Below the pieces are notes generated by a model that was not told the origin of the DNA, made no database searches, and saw only the letters and a list, made by a program, of their open reading frames with translations. Below are positions 24,044 through 36,498 of a DNA stretch of 64,000 nt, one piece after another. This stretch comes from Streptomyces griseoaurantiacus. GTDB lineage: Bacteria; Actinomycetota; Actinomycetes; Streptomycetales; Streptomycetaceae. Location: positions 62,001 to 126,000 of the forward strand of contig BNBP01000003.1 in assembly GCA_014656015.1 (NCBI GenBank), read 5' to 3'. Each line of letters starts with the position of its first letter. The stretch's first letter is position 1. Position numbers and translations under genes: made by a program.

Positions 24044-24720
24044 CCCGAGTGCTCGTCGTCGAGGACGAGGAGTCCTTCTCCGACGCCCTGTCCTACATGC
24101 TCCGCAAGGAGGGCTTCGAGGTCGCCGTCGCGGCCACCGGGCCCGACGGCCTGGACGAGTTCGAGCGCAACGGCGCCGACCTCGTGCTGCTCGACCTGAT
24201 GCTGCCGGGGCTGCCCGGCACCGAGGTCTGCCGTCAGCTGCGCGGGCGCTCCAACGTTCCCGTGATCATGGTGACCGCCAAGGACAGCGAGATCGACAAG
24301 GTGGTCGGCCTGGAGATAGGCGCCGACGACTACGTCACCAAGCCGTTCTCCTCGCGCGAGCTGGTCGCGCGCATCCGCGCGGTGCTGCGGCGCCGGGGCG
24401 AGCCGGAGGAGGCCGCTCCGGTGGCGCTGGAGGCCGGGCCGGTGCGCATGGACGTCGACCGGCACGTGGTCACGGTCTCCGGTGCCAAGGTCGACCTGCC
24501 GCTCAAGGAGTTCGACCTGCTGGAGATGCTGCTGCGCAACGCGGGGCGCGTGCTCACGCGGATGCAGCTCATCGACCGGGTGTGGGGAGCGGACTACGTG
24601 GGCGACACCAAGACGCTCGACGTCCACGTGAAGCGTCTGCGCGCCAAGATCGAGCCGGACCCGGGCGCCCCGCGGTACCTGGTGACCGTCCGGGGTCTCG
24701 GCTACAAGTTCGAGCCGTAG
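24040..24720 (+). CDS. phoP: Phosphate response regulator PhoP (OmpR family)
   Basis: 226 residues from GTG 24040, overlapping the phoR stop. Receiver domain: VLVVEDEESFSDAL acidic pocket, phospho-Asp in ADLVLLDLMLPGLPG, then VIMVTAKDSEIDKVVGLEIG and the switch Lys in DDYVTKPFSSREL. The winged-helix DNA-binding domain includes LKEFDLLEMLLRNAGRVLTR, VWGADYVGDTKTLDVHVKRL and VRGLGYKFEP. It binds PHO boxes and controls phosphate uptake and, in Streptomyces, secondary metabolism. Autoregulation is suggested by the PHO box before phoR. Confidence 0.97.
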   Translation: MTRVLVVEDEESFSDALSYMLRKEGFEVAVAATGPDGLDEFERNGADLVLLDLMLPGLPGTEVCRQLRGRSNVPVIMVTAKDSEIDKVVGLEIGADDYVTKPFSSRELVARIRAVLRRRGEPEEAAPVALEAGPVRMDVDRHVVTVSGAKVDLPLKEFDLLEMLLRNAGRVLTRMQLIDRVWGADYVGDTKTLDVHVKRLRAKIEPDPGAPRYLVTVRGLGYKFEP

Positions 24721-24798
24721 GCCGCACCTCGTCGGTCCGGCAGCCGCTGTCCCGCCGCCGCGGGTCCGTGTGCCCGGCGCCCGGCGCCCGACGCACGA

Positions 24799-24831
24799 GT
24801 TCCCCGCGTCCCTGAGAGGGGCGCGGGGAAC
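24799..24831. terminator. Hairpin downstream of phoP
   Basis: GTTCCCCGCG (24799-24808) and CGCGGGGAAC (24822-24831) pair perfectly over ten bases with a 13-base loop, between the convergent phoP and lipoprotein genes. It could serve both. Confidence 0.75.
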
Positions 24832-24874
24832 CGCGTTGTTCGGGGTGAATCCCTGGCCGGGTCCGGGCCGAGGG

Positions 24875-25540
24875 CTACTGGGCCGAGGCGCTCGAGGAGG
24901 ACGAGGCGGAGGAGGACGCCGAGGACGAGTTCGCAGGGGTCTTCGGGGTCTTCGGCGTCTTCGACGTGGACCCGGCCGCACCCTCGGCCGAGGCCGAGGA
25001 GGATGCCGTGGCGCCCGGCGCGGCGGGGACGCTGCTCGGTCCCCATCCGCTGAAGTAGCTCTCGGCCGGCACGACGAAGGCGTCGAGGCTCACGTCCCCG
25101 GTCTCGCTGAACGTGAAGGTCACCTTCTGCGCGTCGCCGTCCCGTACGGCCTCGCGGCCGCCGCTCAGGACCGCCGCGGCGTTCCCCTCGCCACCGAGGA
25201 TGAGCGATCCGTGCGCGGGAACGGTGACCTTGCCCTTGCCCTTGGCGGGCGAGAGGGTGGCGGAGGCGCCGCCGTCCAGCGTGACGGAGTCCAGCGTCTG
25301 GGGGTCCTTGCTCCCGTTGAACACGGTCGCGGAGATCACGGCCGGCCCGCTGTCCTTGGGGTCGGGCTGGGTGATGACCAGCGCGTTCTGCACCTTGATG
25401 GGACCGACGCTGATCGCCGCGTTGTCCGGCTTGACCTCCAGCGTCTGGGCGTTGTTGCCGGCACCGCACGCGGCGAGCGAGGCGATCGAGAACGCGATGG
25501 CGGCGGCGGCGAGGGCGCCGCGTCGAAGGCTGCTGCTCAC
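24875..25540 (-). CDS. DUF461-type lipoprotein
   Basis: 221 residues from GTG 25540. Signal peptide ALAAAAIAFSIASLAAC ends in the lipobox LAAC, so it is a membrane-anchored lipoprotein. The mature part has a beta-sandwich-like domain (AAISVGPIKVQNALVITQPD, PAVISATVFNGSKDPQTLDS, TVPAHGSLILGGEG), a pattern shared with PCuAC-like and DUF461 proteins, but the Met/His copper ligands of PCuAC are not evident. The C-terminus is a Ser/Ala-rich tail with KTPKTPKTP. It is convergent with phoP. Function unknown; a metal-binding or envelope role is a guess. Confidence 0.8.
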   Translation of the reverse strand: MSSSLRRGALAAAAIAFSIASLAACGAGNNAQTLEVKPDNAAISVGPIKVQNALVITQPDPKDSGPAVISATVFNGSKDPQTLDSVTLDGGASATLSPAKGKGKVTVPAHGSLILGGEGNAAAVLSGGREAVRDGDAQKVTFTFSETGDVSLDAFVVPAESYFSGWGPSSVPAAPGATASSSASAEGAAGSTSKTPKTPKTPANSSSASSSASSSSSASAQ

Positions 25541-26309
25541 GGCGGCGGCAACTCCTTGAACGTGGGCGGAACAGGACGGCTGCCTTGTAAAGCCGCCCTA
25601 AGCATCTGTCAGCGGGCCTTAGGTTACCGAGCGCTTCCCGAGGCGCCGCACCCGACCCGCCCCTGCGCGTCCGCCGCCCGTTCCCGGGCCCCCTCCGTCC
25701 ACCCCGTCCGGCGGACCGGCGACGCGCCGGGGGAGTCCTCGGGGAGTCTCCCAGGGGGCCGGGGGAGCCCTCGCGGGTGCGGTCGTTCCGGTCCCGGCGC
25801 GCATTCGGAAATCCCGAGAACCACATCCGTCACACTTAACCGCCGCTATGCGCCGCGCCAATTCCGTAACACGGGCCCGGCGACTCCTGTCGCCCTTCGG
25901 CCCGTACTCACCGATGTACTCGCCGACGTACTCCCGCGTACTCCTCGAGTGGCAGTCGAGTGCCAGTTGATCGGCGCGTGATCACCCGTTCGGCCTCTCT
26001 TGATCAATTCCGGATTCGTGTCGTATCCGGGCGCACATCACCGAACGGAGTAGCGAATGTCGATCACCTGGAGACGGACATATATGGATGTTTCGCTCCG
26101 GCGTGCCGGGTTCCGAGCGGTGTGACGGGTCTGTTTCGCCCTGCCCGCACAGCCGCTCCGACCTGCGAATACCTCGTTCCGTTCGGCCCCCGCAGCACGT
26201 TCCTGTTGCGCTTGTCAAGCCCCGAGATATGCCCTGACCTGCGAAAACGCCATTCAGAAGACGTCGTTTCCGTGTTACCCTGGATAGCCACGGAAGGGGT
26301 ACCTGTCAC
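25541..26309. other. Long regulatory gap between lipoprotein gene and carD
   Basis: 769 bases with no credible gene on either strand. GC-rich inverted segments lie at about 25690-25800 (ggcgacgcgccgggggag and related). The last 300 bases are markedly less G+C-rich, probably the carD promoter and leader. No named operator recognised. Confidence 0.5.
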
Positions 26310-26792
26310 ATGACGTTCAAGGTTGGCGACACCGTGGTCTATCCCCATCACGGGGCCGCGCTGATCGAGGCTATCGAAACTCGCCAGATCAAAGGCGTGG
26401 ACAAGACCTACTTGGTGCTCAAGGTCGCCCAGGGCGACCTGACGGTGCGTGTGCCAGCGGACAATGCGGAGTTCGTCGGCGTGCGTGATGTGGTCGGTCA
26501 GGACGGGCTGGACCGGGTCTTCGAGGTGCTGCGCGCGCCGTACGCCGAGGAGCCCACGAACTGGTCGCGTCGTTACAAGGCAAATCTGGAGAAGCTCGCG
26601 TCCGGCGACGTCATCAAGGTCGCCGAAGTGGTGCGCGACCTGTGGCGCCGCGAGCGTGAGCGCGGACTCTCCGCAGGTGAGAAGCGCATGCTCGCCAAGG
26701 CCCGGCAGATCCTGGTCAGTGAGCTCGCCCTCGCGGAGAACACCAACGAGGACAAGGCCGAGGCCCTGCTCGACGAGGTCCTCGCGTCCTGA
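26310..26792 (+). CDS. carD: CarD-family RNA polymerase-binding regulator
   Basis: 160 residues, full length for actinobacterial CarD. The N-terminal RNA polymerase-interacting Tudor-like domain begins [20 protein letters not shown] and includes [20 protein letters not shown]. The C-terminal helical DNA-binding domain includes [20 protein letters not shown], the Trp-containing turn that wedges into the upstream bubble edge, and [20 protein letters not shown]. CarD stabilises the open complex at housekeeping promoters. It stands upstream of ispD. Its 3' end runs into a short imperfect tandem repeat containing the stop codon. Confidence 0.97.
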   Translation: MTFKVGDTVVYPHHGAALIEAIETRQIKGVDKTYLVLKVAQGDLTVRVPADNAEFVGVRDVVGQDGLDRVFEVLRAPYAEEPTNWSRRYKANLEKLASGDVIKVAEVVRDLWRRERERGLSAGEKRMLAKARQILVSELALAENTNEDKAEALLDEVLAS

Positions 26793-26834
26793 CGCACGGT
26801 CCTCGCGTCCCGACGCCGCCCGCGTCCTGACGCA
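26783..26834. repeat. Three imperfect repeats over the carD stop codon
   Basis: CGCGTCCTGACGC at 26783, CGCGTCCCGACGC at 26804 and CGCGTCCTGACGC at 26821; the first carries the carD TGA. Spacing is 21 then 17 bases. Confidence 0.8.
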
Positions 26835-27340
26835 ACAACGCACATCCGTGCCGCCGGCCAGGCGGGACGAACGGCCCGGCGGACCGTACATGTGAATGCC
26901 GCGGTGCCCGATGACGCAACAGCTGTCGCCGGGCGCTGCGGCATGTTCGTACCCGGACTCCGCCCGAGTGCCCCGCTGCCCTGTGCGTACCCACCCGCCG
27001 CGTGCCCATGCGGGCCCCGCCGCACGGATTCGATGCGCGGCGAGAACGCGTTCCCCGCAGGTCGCGAAAGGGCAGCGCTTCGCCGACAGGCGTGCGGTGG
27101 GTGTGGCGCGGGGCGGCTGTCGTACGCCGTCGGGGGCGGTCCCGGACCCCGGTGTTTCGGGAGGGGCGGCTTCCCCCCGATACTGAGCGTGCCGGGCGGG
27201 CAGCCCGCTCGACCGAATGTCACGGAAGGGTCCGGTCGAGGCGCGCACCCGGCACTCCCCAGCCCGCGGCTCTGCTCGAGCAGGAGGTACCCCCAGGGCC
27301 ATACCCACCCCTGCGGAGCACACAAACCTGACAGGAACCG
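26835..27340. other. Gap between carD and ispD
   Basis: About 500 bases. An open frame exists from 26892 but its composition (Pro/Arg/Gly-rich, no motif) looks like shadow sequence. It presumably contains the ispD promoter. Nothing else was recognised. Confidence 0.4.
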
Positions 27341-28171
27341 ATGTCCGACGAATCGCGCGCCTCGTCCTCGGGCGCCTCCTCGCACGCCTCCGACCCCGCC
27401 GCGCGCACGGCCGATCCGGCCTCGCGGACACCGGGCGCCGGCCGTCCCGCTCCCCGGGTGGCAGCGGTGATCCCGGCCGCCGGCCGGGGTGTACGCCTCG
27501 GCCCGGGCGCCCCCAAGGCGCTTCGCGCGCTGAGCGGCACGCCCATGCTGATCCACGCCGTACGGGCGATGGCCGCCTCCCGCGCCGTCCAGCTCGTCGT
27601 CGTGGTCGCCCCGCCCGACGGTGCCGCCGAGGTCAAGGCGCTGCTCGACGCGCACGCCCTGCCCGAGCGCACCGATTTCCTCGTCGTCCCCGGCGGGGAG
27701 AGCAGGCAGGAGTCGGTGCGCCGGGGTCTGGACGCGCTGCCGCCCGGCCACGACATCGTCCTGGTGCACGACGCGGCCCGGCCGCTGGTGCCCGTGGACA
27801 CGGTCGACGCCGTCATCGAGGCCGTGCGGGACGGCGCCCCCGCCGTCGTACCGGCGCTGCCGCTCGCCGACACCGTCAAGGAGGTGGCGCCTGCGGGCGG
27901 ACCGGGGGAGCCCGAGCCCGTCGTCGCCACGCCCGAGCGCTCCCGGCTGCGCGCGGTCCAGACGCCGCAGGGCTTCGACCGCGCCACGCTGGTGCGCGCG
28001 CACGAGACGGTGACCGGCGAGGTCACCGACGACGCGAGCATGGTCGAGCGGCTCGGACTCACGGTCGTGACCGTGCCCGGGCACGAGGAGGCGTTCAAGG
28101 TGACACGGCCCCTGGACCTCGTCCTCGCCGAGGCGGTCCTGGCCCGCAGGAGGCTCAACGATGGGTTCTGA
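27341..28171 (+). CDS. ispD: 2-C-methyl-D-erythritol 4-phosphate cytidylyltransferase
   Basis: 276 residues; the first 35 are a Ser/Ala-rich extension. The nucleotidyltransferase signature [20 protein letters not shown] follows, with [40 protein letters not shown] and [19 protein letters not shown]; the CTP-binding and MEP-binding residues are present. It makes CDP-ME in the non-mevalonate isoprenoid pathway, in the cytoplasm. It overlaps ispF by 11 bases, an actinobacterial operon that puts consecutive-pathway enzymes together. Confidence 0.96.
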   Translation: MSDESRASSSGASSHASDPAARTADPASRTPGAGRPAPRVAAVIPAAGRGVRLGPGAPKALRALSGTPMLIHAVRAMAASRAVQLVVVVAPPDGAAEVKALLDAHALPERTDFLVVPGGESRQESVRRGLDALPPGHDIVLVHDAARPLVPVDTVDAVIEAVRDGAPAVVPALPLADTVKEVAPAGGPGEPEPVVATPERSRLRAVQTPQGFDRATLVRAHETVTGEVTDDASMVERLGLTVVTVPGHEEAFKVTRPLDLVLAEAVLARRRLNDGF

Positions 28172-28652
28172 GTTCGTGCTGCCCCAGGTCGGCATCGGCA
28201 CCGACATCCACGCCTTCGAGGACGGGCGCGAGCTGTGGTGCGCCGGTCTGAAGTGGGAGGGGGCCGGGCCCGGGCTCGCCGGCCACTCCGACGCGGACGT
28301 CGTCGCGCACGCCGCGTGCAACGCGCTGTTCTCGGCGGCGGGGCTCGGTGACCTCGGGCAGCACTTCGGCACGGGGCGGCCCGAGTGGGCCGGGGCGTCC
28401 GGGGTGACGCTGCTGGCCGAGGCGGCACGGATCGTGCGGGCCGCGGGCTTCGTGATCGGCAACGTGGCGGTGCAGGTCGTCGGGGACCGGCCGAAGGTGG
28501 GCAAGCGGCGCGAGGAGGCCCAGCGGGTGCTGGGCGAGGTGGTGGGGGCGCCGGTCAGCGTCTCCGGCGCGACGACGGACGGCCTCGGCTTCCCCGGCCG
28601 GGGCGAGGGGCTGATGGCGGTGGCGACGGCGTTGGTGGCGCGCGTGCCGTGA
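28161..28652 (+). CDS. ispF: 2-C-methyl-D-erythritol 2,4-cyclodiphosphate synthase
   Basis: 163 residues. The zinc site is seen in [20 protein letters not shown] (Asp-x-His) and [16 protein letters not shown] (the His of GHSDAD), with [10 protein letters not shown] and the C-terminal [20 protein letters not shown] typical of IspF. It converts CDP-ME 2-phosphate to the cyclic diphosphate, the second isoprenoid step encoded here. The start lies within ispD, indicating translational coupling. Full length. Confidence 0.96.
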   Translation: MGSEFVLPQVGIGTDIHAFEDGRELWCAGLKWEGAGPGLAGHSDADVVAHAACNALFSAAGLGDLGQHFGTGRPEWAGASGVTLLAEAARIVRAAGFVIGNVAVQVVGDRPKVGKRREEAQRVLGEVVGAPVSVSGATTDGLGFPGRGEGLMAVATALVARVP

Positions 28653-28906
28653 GCGCGGGGCGGCGGCGCGCGGCGTCGGCGGGGAGCGTCGGCACGCGGG
28701 GCGTCGGCGGGGAGCGAGGGTGGGGCGGGGAGCGCCGGAGGGGGCGGGGGCGCCCACGGCGTGCGCGCGAGCGTGTCCCCGGGGCGCGCCCCGCGGTCGG
28801 GATCGATTCCGCCGGTCACGCGGGATCCACGCCGCCCGGTCACGAAAACGCACAGCTTGGGCAGAACGGTCGCGGGGCACTCCCCACGGCCCACTACCCT
28901 GGTGGG
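28653..28906. other. Gap between ispF and cysS
   Basis: 254 bases, extremely G-rich in the first half (direct repeats around gcgtcggcggggagcg at about 28670-28730), less so near cysS. No gene seen. Confidence 0.4.
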
Positions 28907-30307
<1,401 letters not shown>

Positions 30308-30468
30308 GCGCGCGTCACCGGGGCGGGCAGCGCTCCCGCGCGGGGGCGCGCTCCGCGCACGCCCGCTCCGGTCCTCGCAAGATCGATTGTGCCCTCCGGG
30401 CCTCCGGGCGGCACACTGCACAGACGTACGAAGTTCATCGCACCCCGCTCAGGAAAGACAGGCAGGTC

Positions 30469-31410
30469 ATGGCAGCCAACAACCGCCGCATGTCCGGCAA
30501 GAAGGGCGCGCAGGTCGGCAGTGGCGGCCAGCGACGCAAGAGCCTGGAGGGCAAGGGCCCGACCCCGCCCGCCGAGATGCGCAAGGGGCACAAGAAGAAC
30601 CGCCTCGCCACCTCCCGGGCGAAGCAGGCCACGCGCCGTCCCGCGCCCCGGGGCCGCGGCGGCCGGTCCACCTCCGAGCTGGTCGTCGGCCGCAACCCGG
30701 TCGTCGAGGCGCTGCGCGAGGGCGTGCCCGCGAACACGCTGTACGTGCAGCAGTTCATCGACAACGACGAGCGGGTGCGCGAGGCGCTCCAGCTCGCGGC
30801 CGAGCGCGGCGGGATCAACCTCATGGAGGCGCCCCGTCCCGAACTCGACCGGATGACGAACGGGCTCAACCACCAGGGCCTCGTGCTCCAGGTGCCGCCC
30901 TACGAGTACGCGCACCCCGAGGACCTGGTCTCGGCCGCCCACGACGCGGGTGAGGACCCGCTGATCGTGGCGCTCGACGGGGTCACCGACCCGCGCAACC
31001 TCGGTGCCGTGGTCCGCTCGGTCTCCGCCTTCGGCGGGCACGGCGTGGTCGTGCCCGAGCGGCGCGCGGCGGGTATGACGGCGGGTGCGTGGAAGACGTC
31101 CGCCGGTACGGCCGCCCGTACGCCGGTCGCGCGCGCCACCAACCTGACGCGCGCCCTCGAGGCCTACAAGAAGGCCGGGATCACGGTCGTGGGGCTCGCC
31201 GCCGACGGGGAGGCCGCCGTCGGCGACCTGAAGGCGCTGGACGGGCCGGTCGTCATCGTCGTCGGCAGCGAGGGCAAGGGCCTGTCGCGGCTGGTCGGCG
31301 AGACCTGCGACGTGCGCGTCCGCATTCCGATGCCGGGTGGCGCCGAGTCCCTCAACGCCGGTGTCGCGGCGGGGATCGTGCTCTACGAGACGGCGCGCCG
31401 CCGGGCCTGA
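30469..31410 (+). CDS. rlmB: SpoU-family 23S rRNA (guanosine-2'-O)-methyltransferase
   Basis: 313 residues from ATG 30469. A basic, disordered N-terminus of about 60 residues precedes the L30e-like substrate-binding domain ([20 protein letters not shown]) and the SPOUT catalytic domain: motif 1 [20 protein letters not shown], motif 2 [20 protein letters not shown], motif 3 [20 protein letters not shown]. The trefoil-knot methylase acts on 23S rRNA; the exact target (RlmB position or a resistance-type site) is assigned by family. It lies downstream of cysS across 160 bases. Confidence 0.92.
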   Translation: MAANNRRMSGKKGAQVGSGGQRRKSLEGKGPTPPAEMRKGHKKNRLATSRAKQATRRPAPRGRGGRSTSELVVGRNPVVEALREGVPANTLYVQQFIDNDERVREALQLAAERGGINLMEAPRPELDRMTNGLNHQGLVLQVPPYEYAHPEDLVSAAHDAGEDPLIVALDGVTDPRNLGAVVRSVSAFGGHGVVVPERRAAGMTAGAWKTSAGTAARTPVARATNLTRALEAYKKAGITVVGLAADGEAAVGDLKALDGPVVIVVGSEGKGLSRLVGETCDVRVRIPMPGGAESLNAGVAAGIVLYETARRRA

Positions 31411-31536
31411 ACGCCTCGAACGCCCGCACGACCGGTCACCTGATCCGGTCGAAGCGGGCGGCGCGGCCCACCTTGACGCGGTCCGGACACATCGGCGGGG
31501 TCAAAGCAGTGTCCTAACGACACGTCACTCGGTTAG

Positions 31537-33294
31537 ATGAGTGTGGACACCAGAACACCCCGCACACCCTCGGGTGACCGAGCGTCGGGCTTCGGTACGC
31601 CGGCCCCGGACGACACTCCCGCGCTGAGCATGGTGAAGGTGCCGAGCGATCCGGCGCAGGTCGTCGTCAACCACGCGAGCTTCCGCGTGGAACTGGGCGC
31701 CTCGACCCGGCGCGCCCGTTCGGCCGCCGTCGCACGGCACGTGAGCGCCATGCAGGGCGCCGCGCGCCCGGCGGGCCGGCCCGGAGAGGCCCGGCGTCGC
31801 CCCGTCGTCTGGAGCGGCCGGTCGGCCCCCGACGACACCGGTGCCCACCGGCTGCTCCAGGCCGTGCGGGCAGGGGGCGTGCGCCACGGCGAGGAACCGG
31901 CGGGCGACGCCGGGGCCACCCAGGTCATCCCCCGCGTCGACGCCTTCTCCGGGGACGGGGACGGCGGGCACGAGGACGCGGGCGCCACGGTGCGCACCCC
32001 CGTCGTCGGCGGCCAGCGCACCCCCGACTCCGGCGCCGGGACCCGCCTGCTGCCGCAGATGCGGCGCGTGGGCAGCGCGTACGAGGAGGACGCGTACGAG
32101 GACGGCTCGTACGGTGCCTCCGGACACGACGCGTCCCGCACCGACGGTCACGGCGGCTACGGCGGTTACGACGAGCACGAGGACCACGACGGCTACGGCG
32201 ACGGAACCGCCGAGGACGCCGAGGACGAGGCGGCCGACCGCACCGGCCCCTCGGGGGCCGACGTGCGTCACGCCTACTACCCCGGTCGCCGGATGAACCT
32301 CGGCGTGGTGCTGCTGCCGCTGCGCGTCTTCCTCGGCTTCATCTCCATCTACGCCGGCATGGGCAAGCTGTGCGACCCCGTCTACTTCGACGGCGGCGAG
32401 CGCGGCTCCATGGTCAAGTGGCTCAACTCCCTGCACCCCTGGGAAGCGGCCGAACCGCTGCGCCAGTTCGCGCTGGCGCACCCGGTGGGCGCCGGGCTCG
32501 TCATCGCGTTCCTGCAGGTGCTCGTGGGCGTCCTGACCGTGCTGGGGCTGTGGCAGCGGGTCGCTGCGGTCGTCGGCATCGGTCTCTCGGCGGCCCTCAT
32601 CGTCACCGTGAGCTGGAAGACCGTCCCGGTCTACGACGCGCCCGACATCATCTACCTCGCCGCCTGGTCCCCGCTGGTCATCGCCGGGGCGCCCGTCTAC
32701 TCGATCGACGGGCGGCTCGCCGCCGGGGCCTGGCGCCGGCTCGGCCCGCGCTCCGACATCTGGGACCTGCGCCGGTACGTGCTGCGCCGGGGCGCACTGA
32801 TCACCGCCGTCGTCACCGGTCTGACGCTGCTCATCGGCTCGCTGCTCGGTGGCGCGGTGCGGGACGCCGACCGGGTCGTCGTGCCGGGGCCCGGCGAGGC
32901 ACCGCACAACGAGCAGCCCGGCTCCCCGCTGCCGGAGACGCCGGGCAAGCGGCCGCGGAAGGCCGACCCTTCGGCCTCCGCCGGGGCGCCGACCCAGGGC
33001 GCCACCTCCTCGCCCTCGCACTCCGCCACGGCGTCGGACGCGAGCCGGACCGCCGGCACCGTGAACGGCGGCCGGCCCAGCCAGACCCAGGGCACGGCCG
33101 GCCAGGCGCCGCCGCGGAACCAGGCACCGGCCCAGCAGGCGCCGAGCACCAGCGCCGGGCCGTCCACCGCGGGCGGTGCGGGTGGGGCCGAGAGCACCAC
33201 GAGCGGCGGCGCCGGCAGTACCGGCGGATCCGGGTCCGGCGGTTCCAACGGGTCCGGCGGCTCGGGCCGGCTGGTGGGCGGGCTGCTGGGGTAG
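31537..33294 (+). CDS. DoxX-family membrane protein with long acidic N-terminus
   Basis: 585 residues. Residues 1-250 are hydrophilic and acidic with Asp/Glu/Tyr/Gly-rich repeats (YEEDAYEDGSYG, HGGYGGYDEHEDHDGYGDG). The DoxX core follows (about 250-430) with four to five membrane helices: LGVVLLPLRVFLGFISIYAG, GLVIAFLQVLVGVLTVLGLW, AAVVGIGLSAALIVTVSW, LITAVVTGLTLLIGSLLG. The C-terminal 150 residues are Pro/Ser/Gly-rich and low-complexity. DoxX proteins are linked in mycobacteria to membrane thiol and redox protection; here the role is unknown. It begins a new transcription unit after rlmB. Confidence 0.85.
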   Translation: MSVDTRTPRTPSGDRASGFGTPAPDDTPALSMVKVPSDPAQVVVNHASFRVELGASTRRARSAAVARHVSAMQGAARPAGRPGEARRRPVVWSGRSAPDDTGAHRLLQAVRAGGVRHGEEPAGDAGATQVIPRVDAFSGDGDGGHEDAGATVRTPVVGGQRTPDSGAGTRLLPQMRRVGSAYEEDAYEDGSYGASGHDASRTDGHGGYGGYDEHEDHDGYGDGTAEDAEDEAADRTGPSGADVRHAYYPGRRMNLGVVLLPLRVFLGFISIYAGMGKLCDPVYFDGGERGSMVKWLNSLHPWEAAEPLRQFALAHPVGAGLVIAFLQVLVGVLTVLGLWQRVAAVVGIGLSAALIVTVSWKTVPVYDAPDIIYLAAWSPLVIAGAPVYSIDGRLAAGAWRRLGPRSDIWDLRRYVLRRGALITAVVTGLTLLIGSLLGGAVRDADRVVVPGPGEAPHNEQPGSPLPETPGKRPRKADPSASAGAPTQGATSSPSHSATASDASRTAGTVNGGRPSQTQGTAGQAPPRNQAPAQQAPSTSAGPSTAGGAGGAESTTSGGAGSTGGSGSGGSNGSGGSGRLVGGLLG

Positions 33295-33329
33295 GGCCCG
33301 TACGCCCTCCGTCGGCCATGACACGGGCA

Positions 33330-33358
33330 GGGCCTCGCGCGGACTTCGCGCGGGGCCC
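33330..33358. terminator. Hairpin between DoxX and nucleotidyltransferase genes
   Basis: GGGCC-T-CGCGCG pairs with CGCGCG-G-GGCCC, 12 pairs with one G-U, loop gactt. It lies between convergent genes. Confidence 0.6.
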
Positions 33359-33487
33359 CGCCCGTCGTGTGGACCTTCGCCCGCGTGAGCTCGCGCGCCC
33401 GTGCTCGTGGCTGTGCCCGTGGGAGTGAGGGGCGGGGCCGAGGCGGGGCGGGGCGGCGGCAGGGAGGAGACCTGATCGTGGGCGGGC

Positions 33488-34219
33488 TCAGCGAGCGAGA
33501 CCCGCCAGCTCCTTCGCCGCCTCCCGCAGGTCCTTCGCCGTGTCGATGGCACGCCAGTACGCGCCCTGCGGCAGCGGAAAACCGGCCAGACGCCGTTCCC
33601 GGGCCAGCCGGGGGAACGTGGTGCGCTCGTGGTCGCCCCGCTCGGGCAGCAGGTCGGCGAACCCGGGGGAGAAGACATAGACGCCCGCGTTGACCTCGAA
33701 CGGGGACGGCGGGGCCTCGATGAAGTCCGTGATGTGGCCGAAGCCGTCCGTCTGTACGGCGCCCCAGGGGATGCGGGGGCGGGCCAGCGCGAGGGTCGCC
33801 GCGGCGTCCCGCTCGGTGTGGAAGTCCGCCATGTCGCGCAGTGGGAAACGGGTCCAGATGTCGCCGTTGGTGGCGTACCAGGGGCGGTCGGGCCGGGGAA
33901 GGTGCGCGGCGGCGTACTTCAGGCCGCCACCGCGGCCGAGCGGCTCCGTCTCGACGACGGTGGTGACCGCGACGGGAAGGTCGGCGGAGTCCAGCCACTC
34001 CTGGAGGACCTCGGCGAGATGCCCGCAGGAGACGACGACATCGCTCACCCCCGCCTCGGCGAGCCAGGTGAGCTGGTGGCCGATGATCGGCGTGCCCGTG
34101 CCGGGGATCTCGACCATCGGCTTGGGACGGTCGTCGGTGTACGGGCGCAGCCGACTGCCCTGGCCGCCGGCCAGGATGACGGCTTGGCGGGGACGGGAGG
34201 CGGTGGTCGGATCGGTCAT
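33488..34219 (-). CDS. Sugar-phosphate nucleotidyltransferase
   Basis: 243 residues. The N-terminal signature AVILAGGQGSRLRPYTDDRP and KPMVEIPGTGTPIIGHQLTW places it among GlmU/RfbA/ManC-type NDP-sugar synthetases. The acceptor-side motifs VVETEPLGRGGGLKYAAAHL and WYATNGDIWTRFPL (metal-binding Asp) and EAPPSPFEVNAGVYVFSP are present. It lacks the left-handed beta-helix of GlmU, so it is a stand-alone transferase. Which sugar nucleotide it makes cannot be told; a mannose- or glucose-1-phosphate is usual for this size. Confidence 0.9.
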   Translation of the reverse strand: MTDPTTASRPRQAVILAGGQGSRLRPYTDDRPKPMVEIPGTGTPIIGHQLTWLAEAGVSDVVVSCGHLAEVLQEWLDSADLPVAVTTVVETEPLGRGGGLKYAAAHLPRPDRPWYATNGDIWTRFPLRDMADFHTERDAAATLALARPRIPWGAVQTDGFGHITDFIEAPPSPFEVNAGVYVFSPGFADLLPERGDHERTTFPRLARERRLAGFPLPQGAYWRAIDTAKDLREAAKELAGLAR

Positions 34220-34421
34220 GCCCCTAGGTTAGGCGGGGCCCTTCCCGGTGCTCGCGCCCGACGGCCCCGCGTCCCTCACGGGTGCGGGGCCGTTGCCGTC
34301 ATGGGCGCACGAGGCCGCGCGTCTCGAGCGAGCCCACTCTGGATGAGCGCGCTGTGGTTGAGCGCACCGTGGTTGAGCGCGTCGCTCAGCCCGTGCCCGG
34401 AGGTCAGCCCATGCCCGGGGG

Positions 34422-34877
34422 TCAGCCCGCGAAGGCCGCCACGCCTGTGGCGAACGCCGTGTCGCAGACCGGGCGGGCGTAGGACTGGGCCCGGGTGGGG
34501 CCGTAGACGCGCACCGCCGCGCGGCCGAGGGAGCGGGCGATGGACGCGCAGTGCCTGGCCAGTGAGGGGCGCTCGTCGACCGCCTGCTGGAGGTGGGTCA
34601 GCGCGACGGCCGGGTCCTTCTCCTGCATCTCGAGCAGGAGCTTGTCCCGCAGCACGTCCTGTGGCGCGCGGGTCTTGGCGTGACCGGCGGGGCCCGACAC
34701 CTCGGCGTCGGACGCGGCCAGCACCGAGTCGGCGGAACTGCCGGACCAGTTGACCCGGGTGACCGCGAGTGTTCCGGAGAGCACCATGACGACGGGCAGG
34801 ACGAGGGCGAGGGAACGGCCGATCCGGCGGGCGGGGCCCGGACCGCGCCGTGTCCGCGAGGTAGTGGAGTGCTTCAC
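34422..34877 (-). CDS. Conserved membrane-anchored protein of unknown function
   Basis: 151 residues from GTG 34877; a TTG ten codons upstream also keeps frame. A basic N-terminus is followed by one hydrophobic segment (IGRSLALVLPVVMVLSGTLA), either an uncleaved signal anchor or a signal peptide. The exported part (VLRDKLLLEMQEKDPAVALT, LQQAVDERPSLARHCASIAR, YARPVCDTAFATG) is helical with two Cys that could form a disulfide. No ribosome-binding site is obvious, so it may be leaderless. Homologues of this type occur next to msiK in other Streptomyces (recall). Function unknown. Confidence 0.7.
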   Translation of the reverse strand: MKHSTTSRTRRGPGPARRIGRSLALVLPVVMVLSGTLAVTRVNWSGSSADSVLAASDAEVSGPAGHAKTRAPQDVLRDKLLLEMQEKDPAVALTHLQQAVDERPSLARHCASIARSLGRAAVRVYGPTRAQSYARPVCDTAFATGVAAFAG

Positions 34878-35026
34878 GCGAGTGAGCGTAGCGTGCGGTG
34901 ATGACAAGGGGACATTCCGTCACCGGTTCGGGGGATGTCGAACCCCCGGATTCGGGGTACGAGGTTGACGCACACCGCTCGAAACGTCCGGTCTGCCGGG
35001 GTCTTTCCGGGGCTTTCGAGGGCAAC

Positions 35027-35064
35027 GAAGAGGGCCCCGCAACACGTTGCGGGGCCCTCTTTCG
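35027..35064. terminator. Strong hairpin downstream of msiK
   Basis: GAAGAGGGCCCCGCAA pairs with TTGCGGGGCCCTCTTTC, about 15 pairs around a CACG tetraloop. T-rich sequence follows on both strands, so it can terminate msiK (minus strand). Confidence 0.85.
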
Positions 35065-35119
35065 TCATCTCGGGTGAATCCTCGCGGCCGCCGGTTTCAC
35101 GGCGGTGCGGGCGCCCGGA

Positions 35120-36256
<1,137 letters not shown>

Positions 36257-36498
36257 GGTGAATGGGCCCCCTTCTACCGGCAGGAACGTGCCGGACGATC
36301 CGTTGTGGAAGGTGGTGCGCCACTACGGCTGATTCCGTTGTGGTGTGGTCCACACGAGTGAACTGGCACAGGACGCTACCTGGAGTTCACCTGATCTGTC
36401 AGTAGTTCCGGGCCTGTGAACTTCGCGGCAATACCCGGCGGCCCCCGTACGCCCGATGGGTACACTGCACACGCACGCCCGCGCGCCGGGACGCGCAC

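Noticed and set aside
26892..27470. Long open frame between carD and ispD
   Set aside because: Pro/Arg/Gly-rich with no motif, overlaps ispD and looks like a GC-rich shadow frame.
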